Of a stretch of DNA of 36,815 nucleotides, positions 6,891-15,212 are shown piece after piece. Position numbers and translations under genes: made by a program. Source of the stretch: Cupriavidus basilensis (GTDB taxonomy: Bacteria; Pseudomonadota; Gammaproteobacteria; Burkholderiales; Burkholderiaceae); NCBI RefSeq assembly GCF_000876015.1, contig NZ_BBQM01000021.1:1-36815 (forward strand), written 5' to 3'. The notes beneath the pieces are model-generated. The model searched no databases. It was not told the DNA's origin and was given only the letters and a program-made list of their open reading frames with translations. Every line of letters begins with the position of its first letter. Position 1 is the stretch's first letter.

Positions 6891-6905
6891 GGGTGCACAT
6901 ACCTC
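6891..6905 (+). repeat. Recurring motif GGGTGCACATACCTC, copy 1
   Basis: It lies directly after the stop of the HTH gene, 41 nt before the chosen TerS start. Identical 15-mers occur at 9150-9164 and 12438-12452, and looser copies at 19038 and 28182, all on the plus strand. It may be a late-promoter element or a module-boundary sequence. Confidence 0.6.
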
Positions 6906-6931
6906 GCGAAGAGCGTCGGATACTGCGTGGC

Positions 6932-7501
6932 ATGAAACTTACCCCGGAAAAGCTGACCGCCTTCTGCGCTGCCCTTGCCGAGACTTGCCAAGTCGGCAAG
7001 GCGTGCAAGGCTGTCGACATCTCGCGGCAAACTGCGTACCAGTGGCGATCCGAGATGCCCGACTTCGCGGCCGCCTGGGACAGCGCAATGAAGGTCGGCG
7101 TCACCGCCCTCGAGGACGAAGCGCATCGCCGCGCCTTCGAGGGTGTCGATAAGCCACTGGCCCACCAGGGCCGCTTCACCTACCTGTTCCGCGAGGTCAA
7201 GGACGCGGACGGCAATCCGGCTCTTGACTACCACGGTCTGCCGAAGATGGAACCCGTACTCGACGAGCACGGCAACCACAAGGTGGCCGCGGTGCGCGAG
7301 TACAGCGACACGCTGGCCATTTTCCTGCTCAAGGCCCACGATCCCGAGAAGTACCGCGAAAACAGCAAGGTCGAGCTCAGTGGCCACCTCGCGCTCAACG
7401 AGATGAGCGACGACGAGATCCGCGCCGAGATCGCCGCGCTGGGTGTCGCCGGCGTGCTGCAGGGCGCCACCCATGCCGACGACGGGAGCGACCTCGCGTA
7501 A
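6932..7501 (+). CDS. terS: Terminase small subunit-like protein
   Basis: The 189-residue protein starts MKLTPEKLTAFCAALAETC. A GTG 13 codons earlier (6893) is an alternative, but it lies within the recurring 15-bp motif. The N-terminal region holds a helix-turn-helix (VGKACKAVDISRQTAYQWR) of the type used by small terminases to bind packaging sites. The middle has the pattern ALEDEAHRRAFEGVDKP, then SDTLAIFLLKAHDPEKYRE, typical of terminase small-subunit-like proteins from prophages. It lies upstream of a small CxxC gene and TerL, consistent with DNA recognition for headful or site-specific packaging. Confidence 0.85.
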   Translation: MKLTPEKLTAFCAALAETCQVGKACKAVDISRQTAYQWRSEMPDFAAAWDSAMKVGVTALEDEAHRRAFEGVDKPLAHQGRFTYLFREVKDADGNPALDYHGLPKMEPVLDEHGNHKVAAVREYSDTLAIFLLKAHDPEKYRENSKVELSGHLALNEMSDDEIRAEIAALGVAGVLQGATHADDGSDLA

Positions 7502-7677
7502 TGGTCTGCCAACGATGCGGCAAGAACCGCCCCTCCGCTGACTTTTACCCTCGCAAACGCGGAGGTACCGCGCGCACGACGACCTGCAAGATGTGCGTGA
7601 GTAAAGCCAACGCGAGCTACTACGCCAAGAATCGCGCCGCCGTGCTCGAACGGGTGAAAGCGCGAAAGCTGGTGTGA
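7501..7677 (+). CDS. Small zinc-ribbon/HNH-like protein between TerS and TerL
   Basis: The 58-residue protein has its ATG sharing the last base of the TerS stop (TAATG). It has two Cys pairs, MVCQRCGKNRPSADFYP and then TTCKMCVSKANASYY, followed by a basic helix (AKNRAAVLERVKARK). This CxxC-about-25-CxxC layout resembles the first half of small phage HNH/endonuclease VII-type proteins, but the catalytic His-Asn-His part is not evident. HNH proteins beside terminases assist packaging in other phages; that role here is inferred. The TerL start follows 6 nt later. Confidence 0.7.
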   Translation: MVCQRCGKNRPSADFYPRKRGGTARTTTCKMCVSKANASYYAKNRAAVLERVKARKLV

Positions 7678-7683
7678 CGAGCG

Positions 7684-9210
7684 ATGGGAGCGACCTCGCG
7701 TAGCGAGCGGGCGCGCCTGGAGCGCGCCCTGCAACTGGCGCGCGAGTTCAAGCGGCGCCACCCGTGGACCCCGCTGCCAGGCCCGCAGACGATGGCCTAC
7801 CAGTCGCAAGCCAAGATCATCGGCTACGGTGGCGCGGCCGGCGGCGGCAAGACGGATCTGGCCTGCGGCAAGGCGCTCACGCGCCACCGCAAGGCCATGA
7901 TGCTGCGCCGCGTGGGCACCGAGCTCACGGGCATCGAGGACCGTCTCGAAGAGCTGATCGGCAACAAGCTCGGCTACAACGGCCAGAAGAAGATCTGGCG
8001 CACCCAGCGCCCCGACGGCCGCCCCCTGCAGATCGAGTTCGCCAGCCTGCCCAACCCGGGAGACGAGCGCGGCTATCAGGGCCGGCCACACGACCTGCTC
8101 GTGTTCGACGAGGCGGCCAACTTCCTTGAGGGCCAGGTGCGGTTCCTGCTGGGCTGGCTGCGATCCGTGGACCCCAACCAGCAGTGCCAGGCCCTTTTGT
8201 GCTTCAACCCACCCACGAGCGCGGAAGGCCGCTGGATCATCGATTTCTTCGCGCCCTGGCTGGACCATAAACACCCATGCCCGGCCGCGCCCGGCGAGTT
8301 GCGCTGGTTCGCGATGGTGGGCGGCAAGGAGATCGAGGTCGTGGACGGCACGCCGTTCCAGCACGACGGCGAGACGATCACGCCCGAGTCGCGCACCTTC
8401 ATCCCCTCGCGCATCGCGGACAACCCTTACCTGATGGGGACCGGCTACATGGCAACCCTGCAAGCACTTCCCGAGCCACTGCGCTCCCAGATGCTGTACG
8501 GCGACTTCCATGCGGGCATGGAGGACGATGCCATGCAGGTGATCCCCACCGCGTGGGTGGAGGCGGCGATGGCCCGCTGGAAGCGCCGCGAGGTCAAGCC
8601 GCGCATGGACTCGATGGGCGTCGACGTGGCGCGCGGCGGCAAGGACAACACGATCATCTCGCGGCGGCACGGCATGTGGTTCGACGAACTGCTGGCCTAT
8701 CCCGGCACGCAGACCCCGGACGGCCCCACCGTGGCCGGCCTGGTGATCGCGGCACGCCGGGACAATGCCCCGATCCACATCGACGTGATCGGCGTGGGTG
8801 CGAGCCCCTACGACTTCCTGCAGCAGGCGGGCCAGACCACGATCGGCGTGAACGTGGCCGAAGGCTCGACCGCGACCGACAAGTCCGGCCGGCTCACGTT
8901 CCCCAACCTGCGATCCCAGTACTGGTGGCAGATCCGCGAAGCGCTGGATCCGGCCGCGAACAACGGCATCGCGCTGCCGCCCGACCAGCGGCTGCTTGCC
9001 GACCTGTGCGCGCCGCGGTGGCGCCTGCAGGGCAAGGCGATCTGCGTGGAGAGCCGCGACGAGATCATCAAGCGCATCCAGCGCAGCCCGGACTATGCCA
9101 GTGCGCTGATCCTGGCCCTGATCGACACGCCGCGGCGCGAGGACCTGCCGGGTGCACATACCTCCGGCGCACCGCCATACGATCCGTATGCCACGTTGAT
9201 CCCGCGTTGA
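7684..9210 (+). CDS. terL: Terminase large subunit
   Basis: The 508-residue protein is of usual length. The ATPase domain has Walker A GGAAGGGKTD (Lys56) and Walker B LLVFDEAANF (about residues 138-147) with the coupling region after it (LLCFNPP). The C-terminal nuclease begins near residue 312 with MGVDVARGGKDNT, whose first Asp is the expected metal ligand; IDVIGVG and the last acidic region around SALILALID complete the RNase H-like fold. It powers DNA packaging into the prohead through the portal encoded at 10006-11706. A copy of the 15-bp recurring motif lies inside its 3' end at 9150-9164. Confidence 0.95.
   Translation: MGATSRSERARLERALQLAREFKRRHPWTPLPGPQTMAYQSQAKIIGYGGAAGGGKTDLACGKALTRHRKAMMLRRVGTELTGIEDRLEELIGNKLGYNGQKKIWRTQRPDGRPLQIEFASLPNPGDERGYQGRPHDLLVFDEAANFLEGQVRFLLGWLRSVDPNQQCQALLCFNPPTSAEGRWIIDFFAPWLDHKHPCPAAPGELRWFAMVGGKEIEVVDGTPFQHDGETITPESRTFIPSRIADNPYLMGTGYMATLQALPEPLRSQMLYGDFHAGMEDDAMQVIPTAWVEAAMARWKRREVKPRMDSMGVDVARGGKDNTIISRRHGMWFDELLAYPGTQTPDGPTVAGLVIAARRDNAPIHIDVIGVGASPYDFLQQAGQTTIGVNVAEGSTATDKSGRLTFPNLRSQYWWQIREALDPAANNGIALPPDQRLLADLCAPRWRLQGKAICVESRDEIIKRIQRSPDYASALILALIDTPRREDLPGAHTSGAPPYDPYATLIPR
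9150..9164 (+). repeat. Recurring motif GGGTGCACATACCTC, copy 2
   Basis: It is inside the 3' end of terL (coding for PGAHTS), 92 nt before the next gene start. It is identical to copies 1 and 3, and shares two further bases (CG) with copy 3. Confidence 0.6.
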
Positions 9211-9241
9211 GCGCTGGCTATGGCAGCCCGAGAACCTGAGC

Positions 9242-9637
9242 ATGGACTACGACAACCGAGAATTCCCGACGCGTCGCCGCGTCGCACTGGACCGCTCGCC
9301 GGAAGACCGGCGCAAGTGTGGCTGCTGGGTAGCCGCAATCCCGTTGATCGCTGCCGGCGTGAGCGCTGCAGCCACGGTCTATTCCTCGAACCAGCAGCGC
9401 AAGGCCGCGGAGAGCGCGGCCAAGGCCAGCCAGCAAGCCGCGACTGCGGCGCCGACTACCACGCAGTCGGCCAAGGCGCCCAGCACGCAGGTGCAGAACA
9501 ACGCCGCCGGCATCGACAACTCGGCCGTGAACACGGGCGCGGGCAACACCCTGCTGACCGGCGCCACGGGCGTGGACCCCAACCAGCTCGGCCTCGGGCG
9601 CAACACGCTCGGCGCCAACACGCTGCTGGGAGGCTGA
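9242..9637 (+). CDS. Hypothetical structural protein, 131 aa, first of a related pair
   Basis: Residues 1-25 are charged (TRRRVALDRSPEDRRKCG), followed by one hydrophobic segment (CWVAAIPLIAAGVSAAATVY, about 28-47). An Ala/Gln-rich helix (NQQRKAAESAAKASQQAAT) and a Thr-rich linker come next. The end, GNTLLTGATGVDPNQL then RNTL and NTLLGG, is shared with the next gene's end. The 5' boundary is uncertain because the ribosome site is weak. A single hydrophobic segment before a coiled-helix region recalls internal virion proteins. It sits between terminase and portal, and the function is unknown. Confidence 0.7.
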   Translation: MDYDNREFPTRRRVALDRSPEDRRKCGCWVAAIPLIAAGVSAAATVYSSNQQRKAAESAAKASQQAATAAPTTTQSAKAPSTQVQNNAAGIDNSAVNTGAGNTLLTGATGVDPNQLGLGRNTLGANTLLGG

Positions 9638-10005
9638 TGCGCATGTGCACGCCCGCCATCATGGACCCGGCCGGCATCTTCAAATCGGCGCCGCAGATCG
9701 CTGACCCGCTGGGGCTTTCGCGCACCCGGGTGGGCGATCCGCTTGGGCTCATGAAGAGCACCTGGGCCGAGTCCGATGCGGTCAACAAGCCGAAGGACGC
9801 CACCACCGGCGCGACCACACAGACCGCCACCAGCGCCGCCCAGGCGCCCAAGTACGCAGGCGCAGCCACTGCCGGCAACGCTGCTGGCGCCTCTGCCAGC
9901 GCCGGCAGCACGCTGCTCACTGGCCCCGGCGGCGTGCAGCTGGACCCCAACCAGCTCGCGCGCAATGCGCTCGCGCTGGGCGGCAACACCCTGCTCGGAG
10001 CGTAA
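9637..10005 (+). CDS. Hypothetical structural protein, 122 aa, second of a related pair
   Basis: The start ATG overlaps the previous stop (TGATG at 9635-9639) and the stop abuts the portal ATG. The N-terminal part is MRMCTPAIMDPAGIFKSAPQ with two DPLGL repeats (ADPLGLSRTRVGDPLGLMK). The middle is Ala/Thr/Gly-rich. The end, STLLTGPGGVQLDPNQL then NALALGGNTLLGA, repeats the C-terminal motif of the upstream neighbour. Partial duplication or a shared binding peptide is likely. Its position suggests a portal- or head-completion-associated minor protein; the function is unknown. Confidence 0.72.
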   Translation: MRMCTPAIMDPAGIFKSAPQIADPLGLSRTRVGDPLGLMKSTWAESDAVNKPKDATTGATTQTATSAAQAPKYAGAATAGNAAGASASAGSTLLTGPGGVQLDPNQLARNALALGGNTLLGA

Positions 10006-11706
10006 ATGGCCGACTACTCGCCCACCGCGCCGACCATCCCGAACCTGCGCCGCCGCTACGGTGCGCTCGATACCGAGTGGACCTCGTGGCGCGGCGTGTA
10101 CGGCCAGCTGTCGGACTTCGTGTTGCCGTTCGCCGGCCGCTTCGAGGAAACCGACCGCAACCTGGGCAACCGTCGGTACGGCAACATCTACGATTCGACG
10201 GCCACCCGCGCGCTCAACGTGCTCGGCGCCGGGCTGATGTCCGGCATGTCGAGCCCGGCGCGGCCGTGGTTCCGGCTGGGCACCGCCGATCCGGATCTGG
10301 CCAGCTTCCAGCCGGTGAAGCTGTGGCTCAACGACGTGCAGCGCCGCATGCTGGACCTGTTCCAGCGCACCAACGTCTACCAGTTCCTGCACTCGGCCTA
10401 CCTCGAGCTGGGCCTGTACGGCACAGCCGCCACGTTCCTGGCCGACGACTTCGACAGCGTGCTGTACGGCTACCCGCTGACCTGCGGCGAGTACCGGATC
10501 AGCGCGAACTATCGCGGCGAGGTCGACACGCTGGCTCGCAAGTTCCAGAAGACGGTGGCGCAGATGGTGCGCGAATTCGGCCTGGCCAACTGCAGCCAGG
10601 CGGTGAAGAGCCTGCACGCCGCCGGCAACTACGATGCGTGGGTGACGATCTACCACCTGATCGAGCCGCGCGCGGACCGCGACACGCGCAAGGGCGACGC
10701 GGCCAACATGCCGTTCGCGTCCTGGTACTGGGAAGAGGGCGCCGAGAGCGACAAGTCCTACCTGCGCGAATCGGGGTTCAAGACCTTCCCCGCGATCTGC
10801 CCGCGCTGGCAACTGTTCGGCAGCGACATCTACGGCAACTCGCCGGGCATGGTGGCGCTGGGCGACATCAAGCAGCTGCAACACGAGCAGCTGCGCAAGG
10901 CCGAGGCCATCGACTTCCAGACCAAGCCGCCCCTGCAGGTGCCGGCCGCGCTCAAGAACCGCGATGTGCAGATGCTGCCCGGCGGCGTGACCTACTACGA
11001 CGGCGCCGGTACGCAGTCGAGCATCCGCACGATGTTCGACGTGAACCTCAACCTGTCCTACCTGCAGGCCGACATCCAGGACGTGCGTCAGCGCATCAAC
11101 GCATGCTTCTTCGTGGATCTGTTCCTGATGCTGCAGGGCCAGGACCAGACGCAGATGACTGCCACCGAGGTGGCCGAGCGCCACGAGGAAAAGCTGCTCA
11201 TGCTCGGCCCCACGCTCGAGCGGCTGCACGATGAGGCTCTGAACCCGCTGGTGGAGCGCGCCTTCGCCCGCATGCTGTCGCTGGGCCTGCTGCCGCCGCC
11301 GCCGCAGGAGATGCAGGGGCAGGAACTGAACGTGGAGTTCATCTCCATGCTGGCGCAGGCGCAGCGCGCTGTGGGCGTGAACAGCACCGACCGGTTCGTC
11401 ATGGGCCTGGGCACCATCGCGCAGATGAAGCCCGAAGCACTCGACAAGGTGGACGCCGACCAGTACGTCGACCTCTACGCCGACCAGCTCGGCGTCGACC
11501 CCCGCATCATCGTCGGCAACGAAAAGGTGGCCCTGATCCGCCAGCAGCGTGCCCAGCAGCAGCAGGCCGCCGCGATGGCCGCCGCCACGCAGCAGATGGC
11601 GGCCACGGCCAAGGATCTGGGCTCGATCGATACCGCGCAGCCGAATGGCCTCAGCGACCTGATGAACCTGACCAGCGGCTACACCCTGCCGCAGTCCTAC
11701 CAGTAG
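10006..11706 (+). CDS. Portal (Head-tail_con family, T7-like head-tail connector)
   Basis: The 566-residue protein starts right at the previous stop, with GGAG 5 nt upstream. Family hallmarks are the N-terminal LRRRYGALDTEWTSWR and LPFAGRF, then YDSTATRALNVLGAGLMSGM, then SPARPWFRLG, and later YGNSPGMVALGDIK followed by EQLRKAEAIDF and QTQMTATEVAERHEEK. The C-terminal tail is rich in Gln and Ala (QQQQAAAMAAATQQ), as in the barrel region of such portals. It forms the dodecameric channel through which TerL packages DNA and to which the gp11/gp12-like tail proteins attach. It indicates a short-tailed phage. Confidence 0.95.
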   Translation: MADYSPTAPTIPNLRRRYGALDTEWTSWRGVYGQLSDFVLPFAGRFEETDRNLGNRRYGNIYDSTATRALNVLGAGLMSGMSSPARPWFRLGTADPDLASFQPVKLWLNDVQRRMLDLFQRTNVYQFLHSAYLELGLYGTAATFLADDFDSVLYGYPLTCGEYRISANYRGEVDTLARKFQKTVAQMVREFGLANCSQAVKSLHAAGNYDAWVTIYHLIEPRADRDTRKGDAANMPFASWYWEEGAESDKSYLRESGFKTFPAICPRWQLFGSDIYGNSPGMVALGDIKQLQHEQLRKAEAIDFQTKPPLQVPAALKNRDVQMLPGGVTYYDGAGTQSSIRTMFDVNLNLSYLQADIQDVRQRINACFFVDLFLMLQGQDQTQMTATEVAERHEEKLLMLGPTLERLHDEALNPLVERAFARMLSLGLLPPPPQEMQGQELNVEFISMLAQAQRAVGVNSTDRFVMGLGTIAQMKPEALDKVDADQYVDLYADQLGVDPRIIVGNEKVALIRQQRAQQQQAAAMAAATQQMAATAKDLGSIDTAQPNGLSDLMNLTSGYTLPQSYQ

Positions 11707-11716
11707 GAGCCGCAGC

Positions 11717-12106
11717 ATGATCGACCAAACCATCGAGCAGGAAATCGTCGCCAAAGGCAAGACCGCGTCGCGCGTCACGCCGGGCGACATCGAGGCGAAC
11801 ATCGCCAGTGAGCATTACTTCACCGGTGCAGAAGGAAGGTTCGGTGCCATCGTCAACGAAACGTACGTTGGAACGGAACTTCCACGGGTTGACGATGGCG
11901 ATTTAGAGCCCTTGGATCTTCTGACGTTCTGCGTGCTCGTGCTGCGCAACGGCTTCACCGTGACCGGCGAGTCAGCCTGCGCGAGCCCGGAGAACTTCGA
12001 CGCCGAGATCGGCCGCAAGATCGCGCGGCAGAACGCGGTGCAGAAGATCTGGCCGCTGATGGGCTACGAGCTCCGGTCCCAACTGGCCGATCGTCGGGGA
12101 GACTGA
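11717..12106 (+). CDS. Gp49-family phage protein (N4 Gp49/Sf6 Gp66-like)
   Basis: The 129-residue protein starts 7 nt after AGGAG. It carries family-typical stretches: IVAKGKTASRVTPGDIEANI, then ASEHYFTGAEG, then LLTFCVLVLRNGFTVTGESA and FDAEIGRKIARQNAVQKIWP. The family is found in many unrelated phages and prophages and its function is not established. Here it lies between the portal and capsid genes, so co-expression with virion genes is certain but structural incorporation is not. Confidence 0.9.
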   Translation: MIDQTIEQEIVAKGKTASRVTPGDIEANIASEHYFTGAEGRFGAIVNETYVGTELPRVDDGDLEPLDLLTFCVLVLRNGFTVTGESACASPENFDAEIGRKIARQNAVQKIWPLMGYELRSQLADRRGD

Positions 12107-12107
12107 C

Positions 12108-12437
12108 ATGCAGCTCGTGTCGATGAAACTCAGCCCGGCCGAGGCGAAGGAAGAAAGCGGTATCGCGCCGTCCGCAGAGGACGCGCCGCGCTACCCGTAT
12201 GGCCTGTGTCTGGACCTGGACGACGAAACGCTCAAGAAGCTCGGCATCACCGACATGCCTGCCGTGGGCAGCGCCATGCAGCTGATCGCCCGCGTGCGCG
12301 TGACCCGCATCTCGCAGTACGAGAACCAGGAGGGCGCCGACGCCTGCCTCGGGCTGCAGATCACCGACATGGCCCTGGAGCCCGCGGCGCCGGCCGCGCG
12401 CAGCGCCGGCGATATCGCCACCAGCCTCTACGGCTAA
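12108..12437 (+). CDS. Small head-region protein, possible capsid-associated protein
   Basis: The 109-residue protein starts 2 nt after the previous stop, with GGGAG upstream. It begins MQLVSMKLSPAEAKEESG, a start common to small proteins in phage head modules, followed by a beta-rich region (YPYGLCLDLDDETLKKLGIT, then MQLIARVRVTRIS) and LGLQITDMAL. Related proteins have been called capsid staple or minor capsid proteins in some phages. That name is uncertain here. Confidence 0.75.
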   Translation: MQLVSMKLSPAEAKEESGIAPSAEDAPRYPYGLCLDLDDETLKKLGITDMPAVGSAMQLIARVRVTRISQYENQEGADACLGLQITDMALEPAAPAARSAGDIATSLYG

Positions 12438-12452
12438 GGGTGCACATACCTC
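12438..12452 (+). repeat. Recurring motif GGGTGCACATACCTC, copy 3
   Basis: It begins directly after the stop of the preceding gene, in the 42-bp gap before the Bbp19-like gene. An AT-rich CTTATTCT lies about 27 nt downstream and the ATG 42 nt downstream, similar to copies 1 and 5. The gap has no Shine-Dalgarno sequence. Confidence 0.6.
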
Positions 12453-12479
12453 CGCCCGCGGCCCTTATTCTCCGAACAC

Positions 12480-12821
12480 ATGACCGGCTACAACCCTATG
12501 GACACGCGGGCGCAAGAGCGCGCCTCCCAGGAGCGGGCGAAGCAAGCCCAGCAGATGGAGCGTGCCCTTTCGGATGACCTCAACCGGATCATGAGCAACA
12601 AATCGGGCCGGCGGTTCGTGCTCCACCTGCTGAATCTGGCGGGCACCTACCGCTCCTGCTTCGACCCCAATGCGCTGCAGATGGCGCGGATGGAGGGGGA
12701 ACGCAACGTGGGGCTGAAGCTCCAGGCGCTGATCGAGGCAGTCTGCCCGGACCGCTATTTGGAAATGCTTTCGGAGCATATGAAGCATGAACGAAGCAAC
12801 GACCGGCCAAACGCAAACTGA
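12480..12821 (+). CDS. Bbp19-like phage head protein
   Basis: The 113-residue protein has the pattern of the Bbp19 family from Bordetella phage BPP-1: DDLNRIMSNKSGRRFVLHLL, then AGTYRSCFDPNALQMARMEG, then ERNVGLKLQALIEAVCPDRY and LEMLSEH. It lies beside the scaffold and capsid genes as in BPP-1-like genomes. Its end overlaps the start of the scaffold gene by 35 bp. The function in the head module is not known; a scaffold or assembly partner is plausible from position. Confidence 0.85.
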   Translation: MTGYNPMDTRAQERASQERAKQAQQMERALSDDLNRIMSNKSGRRFVLHLLNLAGTYRSCFDPNALQMARMEGERNVGLKLQALIEAVCPDRYLEMLSEHMKHERSNDRPNAN

Positions 12822-13473
12822 TCCCGGCGCAACACCCGCCGACGGCGCGGCCGCGACGACTGTCCTCACGGACGGCACCGCAGCACCCAGCGGCGAGCAG
12901 CAAGCAGCATCGCAGACCGAGGCCCAGCCGGGCGACGGCCAGCAGCCCGGTGCCAAGGAAGGGGAAGCCAAGCCCAAGGAGGGCGAGGAAACCCCCGCAG
13001 CCAAGGCACCCGAGCAGTACGAGGACTTCGCCGCGCCCGAGGGTGTGGAGATGGACGCGGAGCTCACGGGCGAGCTGAAGACCATCGCCAAGGAACTGGA
13101 CCTCACGCAGGAGCAGGCGCAGAAGCTGGCGGATCTCGGCGCGAAGCACGCGCAGAAGATCACCGGCGCGCAGACCGAGGCACTGGCCCGTGCCCGCGAG
13201 ACGTGGGCCGAGGAAGCCCGGGCCGACAAGGAATTCGGCGGTGCCGAGTTCGACGCGAACATCGCGGTGGCCAAGACGGCCGTCGACCAGTTCGTGAGCC
13301 CTGCGCTGAAAACGATGCTGAACGAGACCGGTCTCGGCAACCACCCGGAGTTCATCCGGACGTTCGTCAAGATCGGCAAGGCGATCAGTGAAGACCGGTT
13401 CGTGGGCGGGAAGGGTGCTGCGGCGCCGCGCTCGACTGCAGACCGTCTGTATTCGAAAACGACATCGAAATAA
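12787..13473 (+). CDS. Head scaffolding-like protein
   Basis: The 228-residue protein has CGGAG about 8 nt before its start. The first about 75 residues are disordered and rich in Ala, Thr, Gln, Glu and Pro. A predicted helical part follows (ELKTIAKELDLTQEQAQKLA, then GAKHAQKITGAQTEALARAR), then conserved ADKEFGGAEFDANIAVAKTA and NHPEFIRTFVKIGKAISED. This is typical of scaffolds directly upstream of a major capsid gene. A protease role, as proposed for some relatives, is not supported by any visible active-site motif. Confidence 0.82.
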   Translation: MNEATTGQTQTDPGATPADGAAATTVLTDGTAAPSGEQQAASQTEAQPGDGQQPGAKEGEAKPKEGEETPAAKAPEQYEDFAAPEGVEMDAELTGELKTIAKELDLTQEQAQKLADLGAKHAQKITGAQTEALARARETWAEEARADKEFGGAEFDANIAVAKTAVDQFVSPALKTMLNETGLGNHPEFIRTFVKIGKAISEDRFVGGKGAAAPRSTADRLYSKTTSK

Positions 13474-13485
13474 GGAGCCTTCGAC

Positions 13486-14535
13486 ATGGCGACCCTTCCG
13501 AGCAATGGCGGCGCAGTCACCCTGACCGACTTCGCCAAGTCGATCAACCCCGACGGTTCCGTCGCGGATGTGATCGAACTGCTGACGCAATCGAACGAAG
13601 CGCTGCTGGACATGACGTGGAAGGAGGGCAACCTGCCCACCGGCCACCGCACCACGGTCCGCACCGGCCTGCCCACCCCAACGTGGCGCAAGCTGTACCA
13701 GGGCGTGCAGCCCACCAAGTCCAAGCGCGCGCAGGTGGACGACGCCTGCGGCATGCTGGAAGCGCGCAACGAGGTCGACAGGGACCTGGCCGACCTCAAC
13801 GGCAACAGCAGCGCGTTCCGCCTGTCCGAAGCCCAGGCCGAGGTCGAGGGCATGAACCAGGCCCTGAGCCAGGCGCTGTTCTACGGTGACACCACCGTGA
13901 CCCCGGAGCGCTTCACCGGCCTCGCGCCGCGCTACTCGTCGCTGACCGCGCTCAACGGCGGCAACATCGTCGACGGCGGCGGCACCGGCTCGGACAACGC
14001 TTCCGTGTGGCTCGTGGTGTGGGGCGAGAACACCGTCACCGGCATCTACCCCAAGGGCTCGCAAGCCGGGTTGCAGCACCAGGACCTGGGCGAGATCGAC
14101 GCCTTCGACCAGCAGACCCCGCCGGCGCGCTTTCGCGCGTACGCGGACCTGTGGAAGTGGAAGTGCGGCATCACGGTGCGCGACTGGCGCTACGCGGTGC
14201 GCATCGCCAACATCGACATCTCCGACCTCGTGGGCCAGACCGGCACGCAGGCGCCGACCGCGGCCACCGCGCTGCTCAAGCTGCTGATCCGTGCGATGGC
14301 GCGCATCCCGATGATGGGCATGGGCAAGCCGGTGTTCTACGCCAACCGCACGGTCAAGGAATGGCTGTCGATCGCCGCGCTGGACAAGTCGCAGAACGCG
14401 CTCGGCATCCGCCCGGCCATCGACCAGTTCGGCCAGGTCGTGCCGGGCAGCCTGGGCAACGGCACGCTGACGTTCCAGGGCGTGCCCATCCGCACGGTTG
14501 ACCAGCTGCTGTCCACCGAAGGCCGCGTGGTCTAA
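13486..14535 (+). CDS. Major capsid protein, BPP-1 Bbp17-like
   Basis: The 349-residue protein starts behind AAGGAG. Features typical of this capsid group are the N-terminal LTDFAKSINPDGSVADVIEL, then LLDMTWKEGNLPTGHRTTVR, then GLPTPTWRKLYQGV, and the middle MNQALSQALFYGDTTVTPER. The C-terminal part has MGMGKPVFYANRTVKEWL. The folding class is HK97-like by family. It directly follows the scaffold gene and precedes the cement protein gene, the BPP-1 gene order. Confidence 0.92.
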   Translation: MATLPSNGGAVTLTDFAKSINPDGSVADVIELLTQSNEALLDMTWKEGNLPTGHRTTVRTGLPTPTWRKLYQGVQPTKSKRAQVDDACGMLEARNEVDRDLADLNGNSSAFRLSEAQAEVEGMNQALSQALFYGDTTVTPERFTGLAPRYSSLTALNGGNIVDGGGTGSDNASVWLVVWGENTVTGIYPKGSQAGLQHQDLGEIDAFDQQTPPARFRAYADLWKWKCGITVRDWRYAVRIANIDISDLVGQTGTQAPTAATALLKLLIRAMARIPMMGMGKPVFYANRTVKEWLSIAALDKSQNALGIRPAIDQFGQVVPGSLGNGTLTFQGVPIRTVDQLLSTEGRVV

Positions 14536-14564
14536 GCGCCAACCGAAAACACGGAGTCGACACC

Positions 14565-15002
14565 ATGATTCTCGATACCCAAGAAACGTTCTCGCTGGCG
14601 CAGTCGATCGCGGCGGCGGCCGGCGATGTGGTCTCCACCAATGTCTACGACACCGGCGCGCCGGCGGACGTGGGCATCGGCGAAGAGATGTACCTCTACG
14701 TCCGCATCGGCACCACGGTCACTTCCGGCGGCGCGGCCACCGTGCAGGTGGTGCTGCAGACCGACGACAACGTGTCGTTTTCCAGCCCGACCGAGTACCC
14801 GATGTCCAGTGCGCTGGCCCTCGCGGCGCTGTCGGCCGGCGCGGAAATCGTCAAGTCGCGTCTGCCCATCGGCCTGGAGCGCTACCTGCGCGTGGTCTAC
14901 CGCATCGGCACGGCCACCACCACGGCCGGCGCCGCCGATGCGTTCCTGACCAAGGACGTGCAGGCCAACAAGCCCTACGCCTCGGGCTTCACTGTTCAGT
15001 AA
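14565..15002 (+). CDS. Capsid cement protein, Bbp16-like
   Basis: The 145-residue beta-rich protein starts behind GGAG. It has the family pattern MILDTQETFSLAQSIAAAAG, then STNVYDTGA, then GEEMYLYVRIGTTVTSGGAA and a C-terminal LERYLRVVYRIG. Bbp16 of phage BPP-1 decorates and stabilises the capsid shell. Order and length fit that role here. Confidence 0.9.
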   Translation: MILDTQETFSLAQSIAAAAGDVVSTNVYDTGAPADVGIGEEMYLYVRIGTTVTSGGAATVQVVLQTDDNVSFSSPTEYPMSSALALAALSAGAEIVKSRLPIGLERYLRVVYRIGTATTTAGAADAFLTKDVQANKPYASGFTVQ

Positions 15003-15014
15003 GGAGACACCAGC

Positions 15015-15188
15015 ATGTTGGTACGCGCAACCGCACAAGGCTATGCCGGCAAGGACGGCCACCAGCTCCGCGAACCGGGCGACGTCTTCGAGGTCGAGGA
15101 CGGCGCCAAGGCAACGTGGTTCGTCCCCGTCGAGAAGGACGAGAAGCAGCAAGCCACGCGCCGCGGCAAGGCCGAAGACCTGGCGTAA
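15015..15188 (+). CDS. Small conserved head-module protein, 57 aa
   Basis: It starts MLVRATAQGYAGKDG behind AAGGAG (15001-15006), 12 nt after the cement gene. The core LREPGDVFEVEDGAKATWF recalls small proteins found after capsid genes in many phages. The end is basic and charged (EKDEKQQATRRGK). The function is unknown. Confidence 0.82.
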   Translation: MLVRATAQGYAGKDGHQLREPGDVFEVEDGAKATWFVPVEKDEKQQATRRGKAEDLA

Positions 15189-15212
15189 CGCCCGCGCCGC
15201 AGGCACGAACCG

